This document shows positions 46,478 to 56,172 of a stretch of 64,000 nucleotides of DNA, in pieces. The notes beneath the pieces were generated by a model. The model worked only from the letters and a program-made list of their open reading frames with translations, had not been told where the DNA came from and ran no database searches. How positions within the stretch are numbered: position 1 is the stretch's first letter; each line of letters starts with the position of its first letter. This DNA is from CADEED01 sp041395625 (lineage in GTDB: Bacteria > Pseudomonadota > Gammaproteobacteria > Steroidobacterales > Steroidobacteraceae), in NCBI GenBank assembly GCA_041395625.1, contig JAWLAE010000003.1:1-64000 (forward strand), in the 5' to 3' direction. Position numbers and translations under genes: made by a program.

Positions 46478-47095
46478 ATGTCATTGACACTCTATTACAT
46501 GCCAGGCGCCTGCTCGCTCGCGCCGCACATTGCGCTGCGGGAATCAGGGCTGCCATTCGACACGCTGCGCGTGGACGGCAAGAGCAAGACTACCGCTGAT
46601 GGTCAGGACTATCTGCGCGTGAGCAGCAAGGGCTATGTGCCGGCTCTGCGCCTGGTCGATGGCTCGGTGCTCACGGAATGCGTCGCAATTCTCCTTTATG
46701 TTGGCGATCACAGTCCTGACGGCAAGCTGGCGGCACGCACAGGGATGTCGTCGCGCTATCGGGTACTGGAGTGGCTGGCCTACATCGGCACCGAGGTGCA
46801 CAAGGCCTATGGACCCATGTTCACGCCGACTGCCACCGATGCGGAGAAGCAGCGCGCGCTGGACAATCTCGGCAAGAAATTCACTTGGGTGCAGAACGAG
46901 CTGGGCGATCGGCCGTTTCTGCTGGGCGACGCGTTTACCGTAGCGGACGCCTATTTGTTCACCACGCTCAACTGGACGGGCTTCATAGGCCTCGATCTGG
47001 GCAGCTGGCCCGGCCTGAAAAATTACCATGCGCGAATCGGCGCAAGACCGCAAGTGATCGCAACGTTGAAAACAGAAGGACTGATCAAGTCATGA
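46478..47095 (+). CDS. Glutathione S-transferase (bacterial beta-type)
   Basis: A 205-residue GST. MSLTLYYMPGACSLAPHIAL, with the active-site cysteine in GACS, marks the beta class; DGSVLTECVAILLYVGD gives the glutathione gamma-glutamyl site, and FLLGDAFTVADAYLFTTLNW the C-terminal helical motif. The ATG at 46478 begins at the conserved strand; the longer frame overlaps the divergent thioredoxin gene's leader. The stop overlaps the DUF1330 start (ATGA). Confidence 0.92.
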   Translation: MSLTLYYMPGACSLAPHIALRESGLPFDTLRVDGKSKTTADGQDYLRVSSKGYVPALRLVDGSVLTECVAILLYVGDHSPDGKLAARTGMSSRYRVLEWLAYIGTEVHKAYGPMFTPTATDAEKQRALDNLGKKFTWVQNELGDRPFLLGDAFTVADAYLFTTLNWTGFIGLDLGSWPGLKNYHARIGARPQVIATLKTEGLIKS

Positions 47096-47409
47096 CAACT
47101 GCAACCGCACCCGCGTACCTACTCGTACAAGGCAAGGTCACTGACCTCGAGGGGTTCAAGGCCTACAACGCCGCACTACCACCCATCTACAAGAAATTCG
47201 GCGGCCACTATCTGACCGTCACACCGGCGCCGAAGGTCGAAGTCGCAGAAGGCGCGCCGCGCGGCGAAAGCATTCTGATCGCACGTTTCCCGTCGAAGGA
47301 CGCAGCTTGGGGATTCTGGAAATCGGCGGAGTATGAAGCCGCCAAGAAACTGCGCGAGGGCAAAGGTACGTTCTTCGTCACGGTGCTCGAAGGACTGCCG
47401 GGCACCTGA
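47092..47409 (+). CDS. DUF1330 family protein
   Basis: A 105-residue ferredoxin-like dimeric-barrel protein. PAYLLVQGKVTDLEGFKAYN, a GGHYLTV segment and ILIARFPSKDAAWGFWKSAEY are the DUF1330 blocks. It is translationally coupled to the GST gene by a four-base overlap, which suggests a shared detoxification role. The biochemical function of the family is not established. Confidence 0.88.
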   Translation: MTTATAPAYLLVQGKVTDLEGFKAYNAALPPIYKKFGGHYLTVTPAPKVEVAEGAPRGESILIARFPSKDAAWGFWKSAEYEAAKKLREGKGTFFVTVLEGLPGT

Positions 47410-47417
47410 CCGTCGCG

Positions 47418-47798
47418 CTACCCTGCTTTCGGCATCCCGCGCGGAAACAGCGAGGCGATGACACGCTGGATGTAGGCCTTGCGCGCTTTCGCCAACTGCT
47501 CCTTGAACGCCTCGTCTGGTTCATGCGTATCGATCTCGTGGGCGGGAATGCCGTGCTTGTCGAGCAAGTTCTCCATGACTGCGAGCCGATCCTTGACCAC
47601 CCACAACTCGCCCGCCAAAGTAACGAATCCCTGGCCGAGATCCTCGATGCGTTGGCGCGTGAGGAACTCGCGGTCCGATGTCTCGCGCATCACCGCCCGA
47701 CGCGCGGGCTTGGCTGCGCGGGTGGTAGCGCGCAAAGAGCTGGTGCGCCCTTTGGGCTTGGTGGTCTTTGCGGCGGCGCGCGCTTTCTTCTTGGCCAT
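47418..47798 (-). CDS. Hypothetical protein with a basic Lys/Arg/Ala-rich N-terminal tail
   Basis: A 126-residue protein. The first 37 residues are Lys/Arg/Ala-rich, like an H1-type tail. The rest is helical (RQRIEDLGQGFVTLAGELWV and VKDRLAVMENLLDKHGIPAH), probably a coiled coil, followed by a helix ending in RGMPKAG. I recognise no family. The tail resembles that of the RpoD in this window, hinting at nucleic-acid association. It is convergent with the DUF1330 gene and follows the methyltransferase gene by 24 bases. Confidence 0.72.
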   Translation of the reverse strand: MAKKKARAAAKTTKPKGRTSSLRATTRAAKPARRAVMRETSDREFLTRQRIEDLGQGFVTLAGELWVVKDRLAVMENLLDKHGIPAHEIDTHEPDEAFKEQLAKARKAYIQRVIASLFPRGMPKAG

Positions 47799-47822
47799 TT
47801 CGGTAGCTCCCTGAATGACTGA

Positions 47823-48875
47823 CTAGCGTGGCTTGGTGCCGCGAACGATCCAGGGATACTTCATCGCACCAAGGCCATAGCTTGCCACGTTGACGAAGCC
47901 CACCTCCTCGGCTGCACGCTTCAGATCGAGCGTCGCCGACTCGCGCCAGAACGGCTCGACTTCACGCTTGGCGGCGGAATCCTGCAACCAGACCGCGATC
48001 GGATCCATTTCCTGATACCGCGTGACGTCCGACATCACCATATCGCCGCCCGGCTCCAACAACCTGAACGCCTCGCGAAACGTGGCGCGTATGCTGTCGG
48101 CGGGCACCTCATGCAGCAGGATATAACTGGTGACGAGGTCGAAGTGGCCGCTCTTGAAGCCGGTGTCTTCGTTCGGCACGCGATGCAACTGCCAGGCCCA
48201 GCCATTGGTGTTGGCCACTCGTACCGCGTACTGCAGCTCGCGCAGCGAGCAGTCCGCGCCCCAGATTTCCGCCTCGGGAAAGCGTGCCGTGAGTGCGCGC
48301 GTGTAGTGACCCGTGCCACACCCCATGTCGAGCACGCGCTTGTAATCGGTGCGCGGCGCCTGCGCTGCCGCCTCTTCGCGTTGCTTGAAGATATTGCCCG
48401 GAAACGTAGTGCCAACGATCCAGCGATGGATCAGCTCGCCGTGAATGAAGCCCATGTACTCATGGCCGTCCCAACCGCCGGTCGTGTTGTGGAACCAATT
48501 GTGCCAATACTTCGGAATCTCGATGTTTTCCGGCACTGTGAGCGTTGCCGGACCCTTGGTCGGTCGTTTGAGCTGCGGCTCGAGCTCGGCGCGATTCTCG
48601 TCGAACGCGTCAAAGGCGGCGCGCGTGAGATTGCCGAGACCCCAGCGATGCAGCATCCGGTAATTGGCGTAGGCGCGCGAGTCGCTGAGCGCATTCTCCA
48701 CCTGCTCGTCGCGCTCGTCCAAATCCGCCGCCAGGGTCTTCGCGTTGAGGCCGCGCGCCTCGATGTCGTGGCGGACGACTCGCTTCAGATGTCCGCCGAC
48801 GAGTCCGAGATCGGCTACGAACGACAACTCAGCTCGACCGTGCTGTCGTAGACGAGTACTGATGGCGTTTGTCAT
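47823..48875 (-). CDS. Class I SAM-dependent methyltransferase, substrate unknown
   Basis: A 350-residue protein. The Rossmann methyltransferase core lies in the middle: VLDMGCGTGHYTRALTARF, then AEIWGADCSLRELQYAV and SYILLHEVPADSIRATFREA. An N-terminal helical region of about 170 residues precedes it, as in O-methyltransferase or UbiE-like two-domain enzymes. Nothing near it points to a pathway. It is divergent from PhoX. Confidence 0.82.
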   Translation of the reverse strand: MTNAISTRLRQHGRAELSFVADLGLVGGHLKRVVRHDIEARGLNAKTLAADLDERDEQVENALSDSRAYANYRMLHRWGLGNLTRAAFDAFDENRAELEPQLKRPTKGPATLTVPENIEIPKYWHNWFHNTTGGWDGHEYMGFIHGELIHRWIVGTTFPGNIFKQREEAAAQAPRTDYKRVLDMGCGTGHYTRALTARFPEAEIWGADCSLRELQYAVRVANTNGWAWQLHRVPNEDTGFKSGHFDLVTSYILLHEVPADSIRATFREAFRLLEPGGDMVMSDVTRYQEMDPIAVWLQDSAAKREVEPFWRESATLDLKRAAEEVGFVNVASYGLGAMKYPWIVRGTKPR

Positions 48876-49036
48876 GACCGTGACCTCAGACTGTGGTAAC
48901 TCGGCAGATGACTCTCATGGTAACGGGGTTGGGCTGGCGAGCCTAGACCCGTGCCGCCACGACGCGGACGCGCGGCATGAGCTGGACGGCGAGAATGATA
49001 GATTGTATTGATAGCGCCGCTTTTGGAGCCTTGGCA

Positions 49037-51076
49037 ATGATTCAGCAACCTCATGATCGGGCAGCTGGCGCGACGTTTGACGATGTATGGGCTGAGCGCC
49101 TGTCGCGCCGTCAGGTGCTCACCGGCGTTGCTGCCGCCATGGGCGTCGTCACCGTGGGCTTGCCGACCGCATCCCCAGGCGCGGCTGCAACGCCCTTGCG
49201 AAGCATCCAGCCGCAAACCGGCGACCGACTGGTGCTGGCGGGGGACTATCGACACAGTATCGTCGCGCGCTGGGGCGATCCGCTGCTGCGACGCGATGCC
49301 GGTCTCGACACGTCGCGGCTACGCACCATCGACTGGCTCGAGCCGGCCGCCACCGCCGCGCAGGCGAGCCGGTTTGGCACGAACTGCGACGCGCTGGCGT
49401 ACTTTCCGTTACGCCTAACGAGCGGTGGTCGGGACGTCCAGGGCTTGCTCTGCGTCAACCACGAGTACGTGAACGCTGAGCTGGTATTCGCGGATTACGC
49501 AGGCCGGCGTCGTAGCGATGCGGACAGCGTTGCGGCACGACGCGACTGGACTTTAGCCTACCCCGAATCGGTCGCCTGGATGCAGGCCGCACACGGCGTG
49601 AGTGTCGTGCAGATTCGGCGCGGGATGCGCGGCTGGTCGTTAGTCCGCGGTGCCATCGGCACCCGCCGAATCACCGCCAATACACGCTGTGAATTGTCCG
49701 GACCAGCGCGCGCACATGCCTTGTTAGCGACCGACGCCGACCCGCAGGCGATGACCGTTCTCGGCACCTTCGCCAATTGCGCCGGCGGCAAAACTCCGTG
49801 GGGCACGTACCTGACGGCGGAGGAGAATGTTACTGACTACTTCGGACGCGGCGAATCGATGTTGGCGACGACGCCCGACGGCGCGCTGCGTGAGGCGCAC
49901 CGACGCATGCCACCACTACAGACCAGTCTCTATGGCTGGGAGTACGTCGATCCGCGCTTCAACCTGGAACTGAACCCAAGCGAGCTGTTGCGTTTCGGCT
50001 GGATAGTCGAGATCGATCCGCAGAGACCGGACCAGCCGCCGCGCAAACGGACAGCCCTCGGTCGCTTCGAGCACGAGGGAGCTAACACTATATTGGCGCC
50101 GGACGGGCGCGTCGCGGTCTACATGGGCGACGACGAGCGGTTCGAGTATGTCTATAAGTTTGTCACCCGCGATGCCTTCGACGCCAAACAGCCGGACCGC
50201 AATCGCGATCTGCTCGACGAGGGCACACTCTACGTCGCGCGCTTCGACGCGGACGGCACCGGTGAATGGCTGCCGCTGGTGCACGACGAGAACGGTCCGC
50301 TCAGCTCGCGCGCCGGCTTCCAGAATCAGGGCGACGTGGTCATCAAGGCTCGCGCTGCAGCTGATCTAGTGGGCGCGACGCCGATGGACCGTCCCGAGGA
50401 CGTCGAGCCGAGCCCGTTGTCGCGCCGCGTTTACATTGCCTGCACGAAGTTGGCGGAACGTGTCAGCGCCTCCGCCACGACGCTGTTCAACGGTCGCTAC
50501 CTGAATCGCGCTGCCAACGCGGCGAATCCCCGTTCAGACAACCGCAGCGGGCATGTCATCGAGCTGATCGAGAACCATGACGATCCAGCGGCGACCACTT
50601 TCAGCTGGAACATATTCCTGCTTGCCGGTGACCCTGTCACCGGTCGCTTTCTCACCGACGCCAGTACGCTGACACCGGGCGCGCTGGCACCTAACGATAC
50701 GTATTTCGCGGGCTACTCCGATCGCAACAACGTCAGTCGGATTCATTGCCCGGACAATCTCGGCTTCGATCCGGCCGGCCGGCTCTGGATCGTCACGGAC
50801 GGCGACGGCAAGGGCTGGCCTAACAACGGCTGCTACGTCGTGCCCACGGATGGCGCCGACCGAGGCCGGCTGCAACAATTGCTGAGTAGTCCTGCGGGCA
50901 GCGAGGTGTGCGGCTGCGAATTCACGCCCGACGGCCGTACGTTGTTCTTGTCCATTCAACATCCGGGTGAAGGCGGCACCTTGGCCCAGCCGCTCAGCGA
51001 CTGGCCCGACCGAGGCGGCAAACCGCCGCGTGCGTCGGTCATCGCGATCGAGCGTGACGACGGCGGCACCGTCTGA
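49037..51076 (+). CDS. PhoX-family (DUF839) exported phosphatase
   Basis: A 679-residue protein. The twin-arginine signal is RLSRRQVLTG (R24-R25). Family blocks include GLLCVNHEYVNAELVF, CAGGKTPWGTYLTAEENV, RFEHEGANTILAPDGRVAVY, RVYIACTKLAERV and a C-terminal CGCEFTPDGRTLFLSIQHPG, which carries metal-site residues. PhoX proteins are Ca/Fe-dependent alkaline phosphatases exported folded by Tat. The ATG at 49037 is chosen because it begins the Tat leader. No Pho-box was identified in front of it. Confidence 0.9.
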   Translation: MIQQPHDRAAGATFDDVWAERLSRRQVLTGVAAAMGVVTVGLPTASPGAAATPLRSIQPQTGDRLVLAGDYRHSIVARWGDPLLRRDAGLDTSRLRTIDWLEPAATAAQASRFGTNCDALAYFPLRLTSGGRDVQGLLCVNHEYVNAELVFADYAGRRRSDADSVAARRDWTLAYPESVAWMQAAHGVSVVQIRRGMRGWSLVRGAIGTRRITANTRCELSGPARAHALLATDADPQAMTVLGTFANCAGGKTPWGTYLTAEENVTDYFGRGESMLATTPDGALREAHRRMPPLQTSLYGWEYVDPRFNLELNPSELLRFGWIVEIDPQRPDQPPRKRTALGRFEHEGANTILAPDGRVAVYMGDDERFEYVYKFVTRDAFDAKQPDRNRDLLDEGTLYVARFDADGTGEWLPLVHDENGPLSSRAGFQNQGDVVIKARAAADLVGATPMDRPEDVEPSPLSRRVYIACTKLAERVSASATTLFNGRYLNRAANAANPRSDNRSGHVIELIENHDDPAATTFSWNIFLLAGDPVTGRFLTDASTLTPGALAPNDTYFAGYSDRNNVSRIHCPDNLGFDPAGRLWIVTDGDGKGWPNNGCYVVPTDGADRGRLQQLLSSPAGSEVCGCEFTPDGRTLFLSIQHPGEGGTLAQPLSDWPDRGGKPPRASVIAIERDDGGTV

Positions 51077-51164
51077 CGATCCCGCCGCCGGGTCGAATGC
51101 ACGGCGAGTTCAGCCGCGATTCAGCGCCAGAGGGTAACCTCACAATACAGGAGGTCGCTGTGTC

Positions 51165-51707
51165 ATGAATCGCCACATACTGAACACACTGGCCGTGCTG
51201 GCTTTGGCCTGTATGCCCGGCTGCGCGTCGTTGTCGCAGAAGGAATGCGCCGCGGCTGACTGGTATGCCATCGGCGTGCGCGATGGCGCCAATGGTCGTG
51301 GGGAAGAGTACCTCGCCGAGCACGCCACTGCGTGCGCCCAGCTCAACATCACGCCGGATCGCGAGTTGTGGCTGGATGGTCGCGATCGCGGTCTCGAGCG
51401 CTACTGCACGACGCGCAATGGCTATCGCGTGGGCGAAGTCGGCGGCAGCTACAACGGCGTGTGTTTCGCGAATGATGAGAGCGCCTTCCTCCGTGGCTAC
51501 GATCTCGGCAAGCAGGTCAATCGCGTCAAGACCCGGCTAGACTACGTCGAGAACGAGATCCGCAGCCTGTCTGCAGCGCTGAAGAGCGACAAGCTGGATG
51601 CCGACGCCCGCAGCCGGATCAACTACCGGCTACGCGAGCACGAGTACGAGCGCAGTTTCCTGGCACGCGAGTACAATGACTTGGTGTGGCGCGGTCGCTC
51701 GCTCTGA
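51165..51707 (+). CDS. DUF2799 family lipoprotein
   Basis: A 180-residue protein with a lipoprotein signal (LACMPGCAS, Cys20). It has repeated DG/DGxRDG-type motifs: ADWYAIGVRDGANGRG, LWLDGRDRGLERYC and FLRGYDLGKQV, the DUF2799 pattern. The C-terminal third is a charged helix, probably a coiled coil. Function unknown. It precedes the alcohol dehydrogenase by 34 bases. Confidence 0.85.
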   Translation: MNRHILNTLAVLALACMPGCASLSQKECAAADWYAIGVRDGANGRGEEYLAEHATACAQLNITPDRELWLDGRDRGLERYCTTRNGYRVGEVGGSYNGVCFANDESAFLRGYDLGKQVNRVKTRLDYVENEIRSLSAALKSDKLDADARSRINYRLREHEYERSFLAREYNDLVWRGRSL

Positions 51708-51741
51708 CGCGAGTCGTCAGCCAGGTGCCGGAGTCCAGTTC

Positions 51742-52857
51742 ATGTTGAAATACGTGCCCACTTGTCGGGGCCTTCAGACAGTCTTGCTGCTGCTCGCAGT
51801 CGTATTGGGGAGTCAAGCCGTGTCCGCTCAAGCCATGCAGAAGCAATATCGTCTCGTCAAGCAGGCAGACGAGCCGTTCAAACTGATATTGGTCGACGCG
51901 CCGGTCAAGCAGCCTGGCGAGCACGAAGTGCTGATAAAGGTGCGCGCCGTGTCGCTCAATCGTCGCGACGTGATGATCGCCAAAGGATTCTATTCTGTTG
52001 GCGCCAACAAGAGCCTCGTACCGCTCTCCGATGGTGCGGGGGAAGTCGCCGCGATTGGTAGCAAGGTGTCGCGCTTCAAGGTCGGCGACCGCGTCGTCGC
52101 CATTTTCTTTCAACGCTGGCTGTCGGGGCGACCGGCGGCCGACGTCGGCGCCAGCGCACTGGGCGGTTCGATCGACGGCATGCTGTCTCAGTACGTGACT
52201 TTGCACGAAGACGGCCTGGTGGCGGTGCCTGTACATCTCTCCTACGAGCAAGCCGCGACGCTGCCCTGCGCGGCCGTTACTGCGTGGAATGCACTGGTGT
52301 CGCGCGGCCACATGCAGGCTGGCGACAACGTACTGCTGCTCGGTACTGGCGGCGTCTCTATCTTTGGCTTGCAGTTTGCCGCCGCCAGCGGCGCCAAGCC
52401 AATCATCACGAGTTCCTCCGATGACAAATTGGCCCGCGCCAAGTCGTTAGGAGCCATGGCGACCATCAACTATCGCACGACGCCGGAGTGGGAAAAAGTC
52501 GTGCGCGAAGCCACTGGCGGCGCCGGGGTACATCAAGTGCTGGAAGTCGGTGGTCAGGGAACGCTGGCCAAGTCGATCGCCAGCATGGGTGGCGGCGGCC
52601 ATGTCGCGATCATCGGCGGGCTCGCTGGCTTCGGCGGCGACATCCCAGCTGTCAGCTTGATGGGTCGCAGCTTGTCAGTCACCGGCATTTTCGTCGGTTC
52701 ACGCGCCGACTTCGAGGCCATGAACACCTTCATCACCAAACATAAACTGCAGCCGGTCGTCGACAGAGTGTTCGACTTCGAGGATGCACAGGCTGCTTAC
52801 GACTACATGGAAAGCGGCAATCACTTCGGCAAGCTGGTGGTCCGGCTGCCGGACTGA
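51742..52857 (+). CDS. Zinc-free MDR (quinone-oxidoreductase-like) dehydrogenase with a signal peptide
   Basis: A 371-residue MDR protein. NRRDVMIAKGFYSVGAN and LVPLSDGAGEVAAIGSKVSR form the catalytic domain, without the usual zinc cysteines and GHE motif, and NVLLLGTGGVSIFGLQFAAA the NADP fold. The first 30 residues (LQTVLLLLAVVLGSQAVSAQ) look like a signal peptide, odd for an NADPH enzyme. The ATG at 51742 is used; the frame extends further upstream inside the DUF2799 gene. Confidence 0.83.
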   Translation: MLKYVPTCRGLQTVLLLLAVVLGSQAVSAQAMQKQYRLVKQADEPFKLILVDAPVKQPGEHEVLIKVRAVSLNRRDVMIAKGFYSVGANKSLVPLSDGAGEVAAIGSKVSRFKVGDRVVAIFFQRWLSGRPAADVGASALGGSIDGMLSQYVTLHEDGLVAVPVHLSYEQAATLPCAAVTAWNALVSRGHMQAGDNVLLLGTGGVSIFGLQFAAASGAKPIITSSSDDKLARAKSLGAMATINYRTTPEWEKVVREATGGAGVHQVLEVGGQGTLAKSIASMGGGGHVAIIGGLAGFGGDIPAVSLMGRSLSVTGIFVGSRADFEAMNTFITKHKLQPVVDRVFDFEDAQAAYDYMESGNHFGKLVVRLPD

Positions 52858-52872
52858 CCTGACTGGCGAGGC

Positions 52873-53577
52873 CTACCAGGGCACGATCTCGCCGTTGTAG
52901 AGCTGGATCGTGGGATCCTGACCCGTGAGATTGGCGATATTGCGGATCACGCCGGCGGCACTGGTCTCGGTATCGAGCGCCTCACCTGTCCAGCCGCTCT
53001 GCCGCAACAGCCGAGTGTCCACCACACCTGGGGCGAGGATACCTACCTGGATGCCCTTGGCGCGCAGGTCTGCCTGAAGTGCACGCATCGCCATGTTGGC
53101 AGCGCTCTTGCTCATCCGATAGAAATAGAGACTGCCGAAGTTGCGCGTATTGGTCAGCGACGACAGCCCGCTGGTGATCACGACGATCTTTTTCTGCGCG
53201 CTGGCAGTGACCTGCGGCAGGAAGGCGCGTGCCAGCGCGAGCGGGGCATAAGCGTTCGTCCGCATGACCTGCTCGAATATGCCTGCGTCGAGCTCGCCGA
53301 TGCCCTGTTTCTGCGGGTCGCCTAACCACCCCGCATTGTTGAGCAGGACGTCGAGCGGACCACTGTGTTTCCGCGCCAGCGCGGCAATCGCCCCGTTGTC
53401 TGTGACATCGAGCGCATCGATCGTCAAATTCGTATGCTGCGCCTGGATCGCAGCCAGCTCGCTTGCACCCGCGACGTCGCGTGCCGTGGCGATGACCCGC
53501 CAATCTGCCGCAGCATACTGCCGCGCCAGCTCGAGCCCTATCCCACGATTGGCGCCTGTGATGAGAACTGTAGGCAT
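52873..53577 (-). CDS. Short-chain dehydrogenase
   Basis: A 234-residue SDR of the csgA/sniffer-like group: VLITGANRGIGLELARQYAA, LLNNAGWLG and the active-site YRMSKSAANMAM (YxxxK). It has no signal peptide. It closely resembles in layout the exported SDR at 56172, on the far side of HrpB, and the two may be paralogs. It lies 15 bases after hrpB on the same strand, so it is likely the last gene of an SDR-hrpB-SDR transcript. Substrate unknown. Confidence 0.87.
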   Translation of the reverse strand: MPTVLITGANRGIGLELARQYAAADWRVIATARDVAGASELAAIQAQHTNLTIDALDVTDNGAIAALARKHSGPLDVLLNNAGWLGDPQKQGIGELDAGIFEQVMRTNAYAPLALARAFLPQVTASAQKKIVVITSGLSSLTNTRNFGSLYFYRMSKSAANMAMRALQADLRAKGIQVGILAPGVVDTRLLRQSGWTGEALDTETSAAGVIRNIANLTGQDPTIQLYNGEIVPW

Positions 53578-53592
53578 TGAATGATCCTCTTG

Positions 53593-56172
53593 TCATGACG
53601 CACGCGGCTTCGCTCTGCGGGTAGGCTCCGCCTGCAGCGGATCCTCGGGCCAATAGTGTCGAGGATAGCGCCCGCGCATGTCTTTGCGTACCTCCGCATA
53701 GGCATTGCGCCAGAAACTGGCGAGATCGCGCGTGATCTGCAACGGCCGCTGCGCGGGCGACAATAGCTTGAAAGTTACTGCGACGCGACCACCCCCGATG
53801 CGCGGCGTCTCCGCGAGCCCGAAGACCTCCTGCATACGCATCGACGCGCACGGCGCATTGTCGTCTTGATAGTCGACCCGTACACGGCTGCCCGTCGGCA
53901 GTGCGAGCGTTTCTGGCGCCAGCTCATCGAGCACGCGCTGCTGCGCATAGCTGAGCCGCCCATGCAAGGCCTGCAGCAACGGCAAGCGATCGAGATGAGT
54001 CCGTCTGGTCACGCCGGCAAGCCAAGGTTCCAGCCAGCTCAGGTTTGCGGCGAGCTCCGCATCATTCACAGCCGGCCAATCGGCCAGATCGGGCCGCTCG
54101 AGGGCGCGCACGAACTCCATGCGGGCCTGCAGCATGCGGCACTCGGCAGACCAAGGCAGACAGTCGATACCCATTTGTTCCACACCCGCCAGCATCGCCG
54201 CTACCAACTGCTCCGGTGCGAGCGTCGTCAATGGCCGCGCCTCGATCGCGATGGCGCCGAGCCGGACGACTTCCCGAGTAACGACCGCCTGCTCACGGCT
54301 CTGCCAGTGGACTTCCGTGACGGTGCTCAAACTGTCGGCGAACTGCAGTAGCAGATCGGAGCGCTCGAGCGGCGCTGCCAGACGAATCTCAGCCTCACGC
54401 TCCCGATCGTCCAGGTCCACGGCCACGATGAACTCCTCACGACCGATGGACTCCGCGCCGCGAAAGGTCGCACCACGGCCGCCACTCAGCTGGAACCGCG
54501 CGCCGGCGCCGTCGCGACGGCGACCGATGCGATCTGGATACGCCAATGCCAGCAACGAGCCTGCCGAGTCGCGCAAGGCAAGCGGGGGCTGCCGAAAATC
54601 CATGGTGGATTCGCAGTCCAGTTGGCGCGCAAACGCGCGCGCACCGCGCCGTACGCGGTCGATAGTGCCCCGATCGACCACCATCCCCTCGGTGTCTTGC
54701 CCGCGCAACGCTGCCAGGCGCGAGCGGATATCGCTGTCCCGCGCGCCAGGCTGCGACGCAGGCATCGCGCGCCCGACCGGACGCAGGACATCGCGCTCCG
54801 ACAGCAGCGCGGCCAGCCAGACGGCCGCCGCCACTTGCCCGCTACGCTGCGCCGCTAACAATAGATGTGCCAGACGTGGATGCGCCCCAATCGCGTTGAT
54901 GGCGCGACCGTGCGTCGTGATGCGGTTGTCGGCATCGATTGCACCTAACATCTGCAACAACGCACGCGCACTGCCCAGCATCGCCGCGGGCGGTGTATCG
55001 AGCCAGCGCAAGCTGTGCTCGGAGGTGCCCCAGGCGGCGAGATCCAGGGCCAACGGCGCGAGATCGGCCGCGACAATCTCCGCAGCAGCGTAGGCAGGGA
55101 GACTGCGATGCGTGCCCTCGCTCCAGAGGCGGTAGCACTGCCCCGCCGCAGTTCGACCAGCGCGGCCCGTGCGTTGCTCGGCCGAAGCGCGCGAGATACG
55201 CTGGGTTTCGAGCCGACTCATGCCCGAGCCTGGATCGAAAACTGCACGCCGCACCAGACCACTGTCGATCACCACTTGCACGCCGTCGATCGTCAGGCTG
55301 GTCTCCGCAATGTTGGTCGCCAGTACGATCTTGCGCTCGCCCGCTGCCGCGGGGGCGAAAGCGGCATCCTGCTCGGCAGCTGCCAATTCACCGTACAGCG
55401 GCACTATTCGCACCCGCTCCGCCGCGTGGGTCGCCGCATCGGCGTCAGCCGCCAGCATCCCCTGCAGCCGCCGAATCTCCCCAGCGCCCGGCAGGAACAC
55501 CAGCAAGTCACCGCGGGTCTCCGCGAGCGCGCGACGCACGGCGCTCAGGACTGCGCGCTCGGGGGAATCACGGCCGCCCGGCAGCAGTGGCATACCAGCG
55601 CCGAGATGAGCGATCGTGACTGGAAAGGAACGACCTGCCGCACTCACGAGCGGCGCATCCTCTAACAACTCAGCCACGCGCGCGGCATCGAGCGTCGCTG
55701 ACATGACCAGCACCCTAAGCTCAGGTGCGAGATTCACCTGGGTATCGAGCGTCAACGCCAGCCCCAGATCTGCCGCCAGACTGCGCTCATGAAACTCGTC
55801 GAACACCACCGCACCGACGCCCTCGAGCGCCGGATCGCTCTGCAGCATGCGCGTCAACACGCCCTCGGTCACGACTTCGATCCGCGTCGCAGCGCTGACC
55901 CTGGTTTCGAGCCGCATGCGATAACCCACGGTCTCACCGACGGCCTCGGCGCGTGACTGTGCCATCCGCATAGCTACCGCCCGCGCCGCCAGTCGCCGCG
56001 GCTCCAGCATCAACAGGCGCTTGCCGCGCATCCATGGCTCGTCGAGCAGCACGAGCGGCACGACGGTACTCTTGCCTGCTCCCGGCGGCGCCTGCAGCAC
56101 GGCTCGTGTGTGCTCGGCGAGCGCCGCGCGCAAGGCCGGCAGCGCCGAGTGGATCGGGAGCTCGCTGCTCAC
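53593..56172 (-). CDS. hrpB: ATP-dependent helicase HrpB
   Basis: An 859-residue DEAH-box helicase. The Walker A is QAPPGAGKSTVVPLVLL, the DEAH-type box is VVFDEFHERS, and helicase motif VI reads QRTGRAGRTAAGQCYRLW. The HrpB-specific C-terminal region follows with QRVLDELAPETLALPTGSRV. I prefer the GTG at 56172, which overlaps the upstream SDR stop (TAGTG), over a TTG two codons earlier. The cellular role of bacterial HrpB is poorly defined (probably RNA related). Confidence 0.93.
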   Translation of the reverse strand: MSSELPIHSALPALRAALAEHTRAVLQAPPGAGKSTVVPLVLLDEPWMRGKRLLMLEPRRLAARAVAMRMAQSRAEAVGETVGYRMRLETRVSAATRIEVVTEGVLTRMLQSDPALEGVGAVVFDEFHERSLAADLGLALTLDTQVNLAPELRVLVMSATLDAARVAELLEDAPLVSAAGRSFPVTIAHLGAGMPLLPGGRDSPERAVLSAVRRALAETRGDLLVFLPGAGEIRRLQGMLAADADAATHAAERVRIVPLYGELAAAEQDAAFAPAAAGERKIVLATNIAETSLTIDGVQVVIDSGLVRRAVFDPGSGMSRLETQRISRASAEQRTGRAGRTAAGQCYRLWSEGTHRSLPAYAAAEIVAADLAPLALDLAAWGTSEHSLRWLDTPPAAMLGSARALLQMLGAIDADNRITTHGRAINAIGAHPRLAHLLLAAQRSGQVAAAVWLAALLSERDVLRPVGRAMPASQPGARDSDIRSRLAALRGQDTEGMVVDRGTIDRVRRGARAFARQLDCESTMDFRQPPLALRDSAGSLLALAYPDRIGRRRDGAGARFQLSGGRGATFRGAESIGREEFIVAVDLDDREREAEIRLAAPLERSDLLLQFADSLSTVTEVHWQSREQAVVTREVVRLGAIAIEARPLTTLAPEQLVAAMLAGVEQMGIDCLPWSAECRMLQARMEFVRALERPDLADWPAVNDAELAANLSWLEPWLAGVTRRTHLDRLPLLQALHGRLSYAQQRVLDELAPETLALPTGSRVRVDYQDDNAPCASMRMQEVFGLAETPRIGGGRVAVTFKLLSPAQRPLQITRDLASFWRNAYAEVRKDMRGRYPRHYWPEDPLQAEPTRRAKPRAS

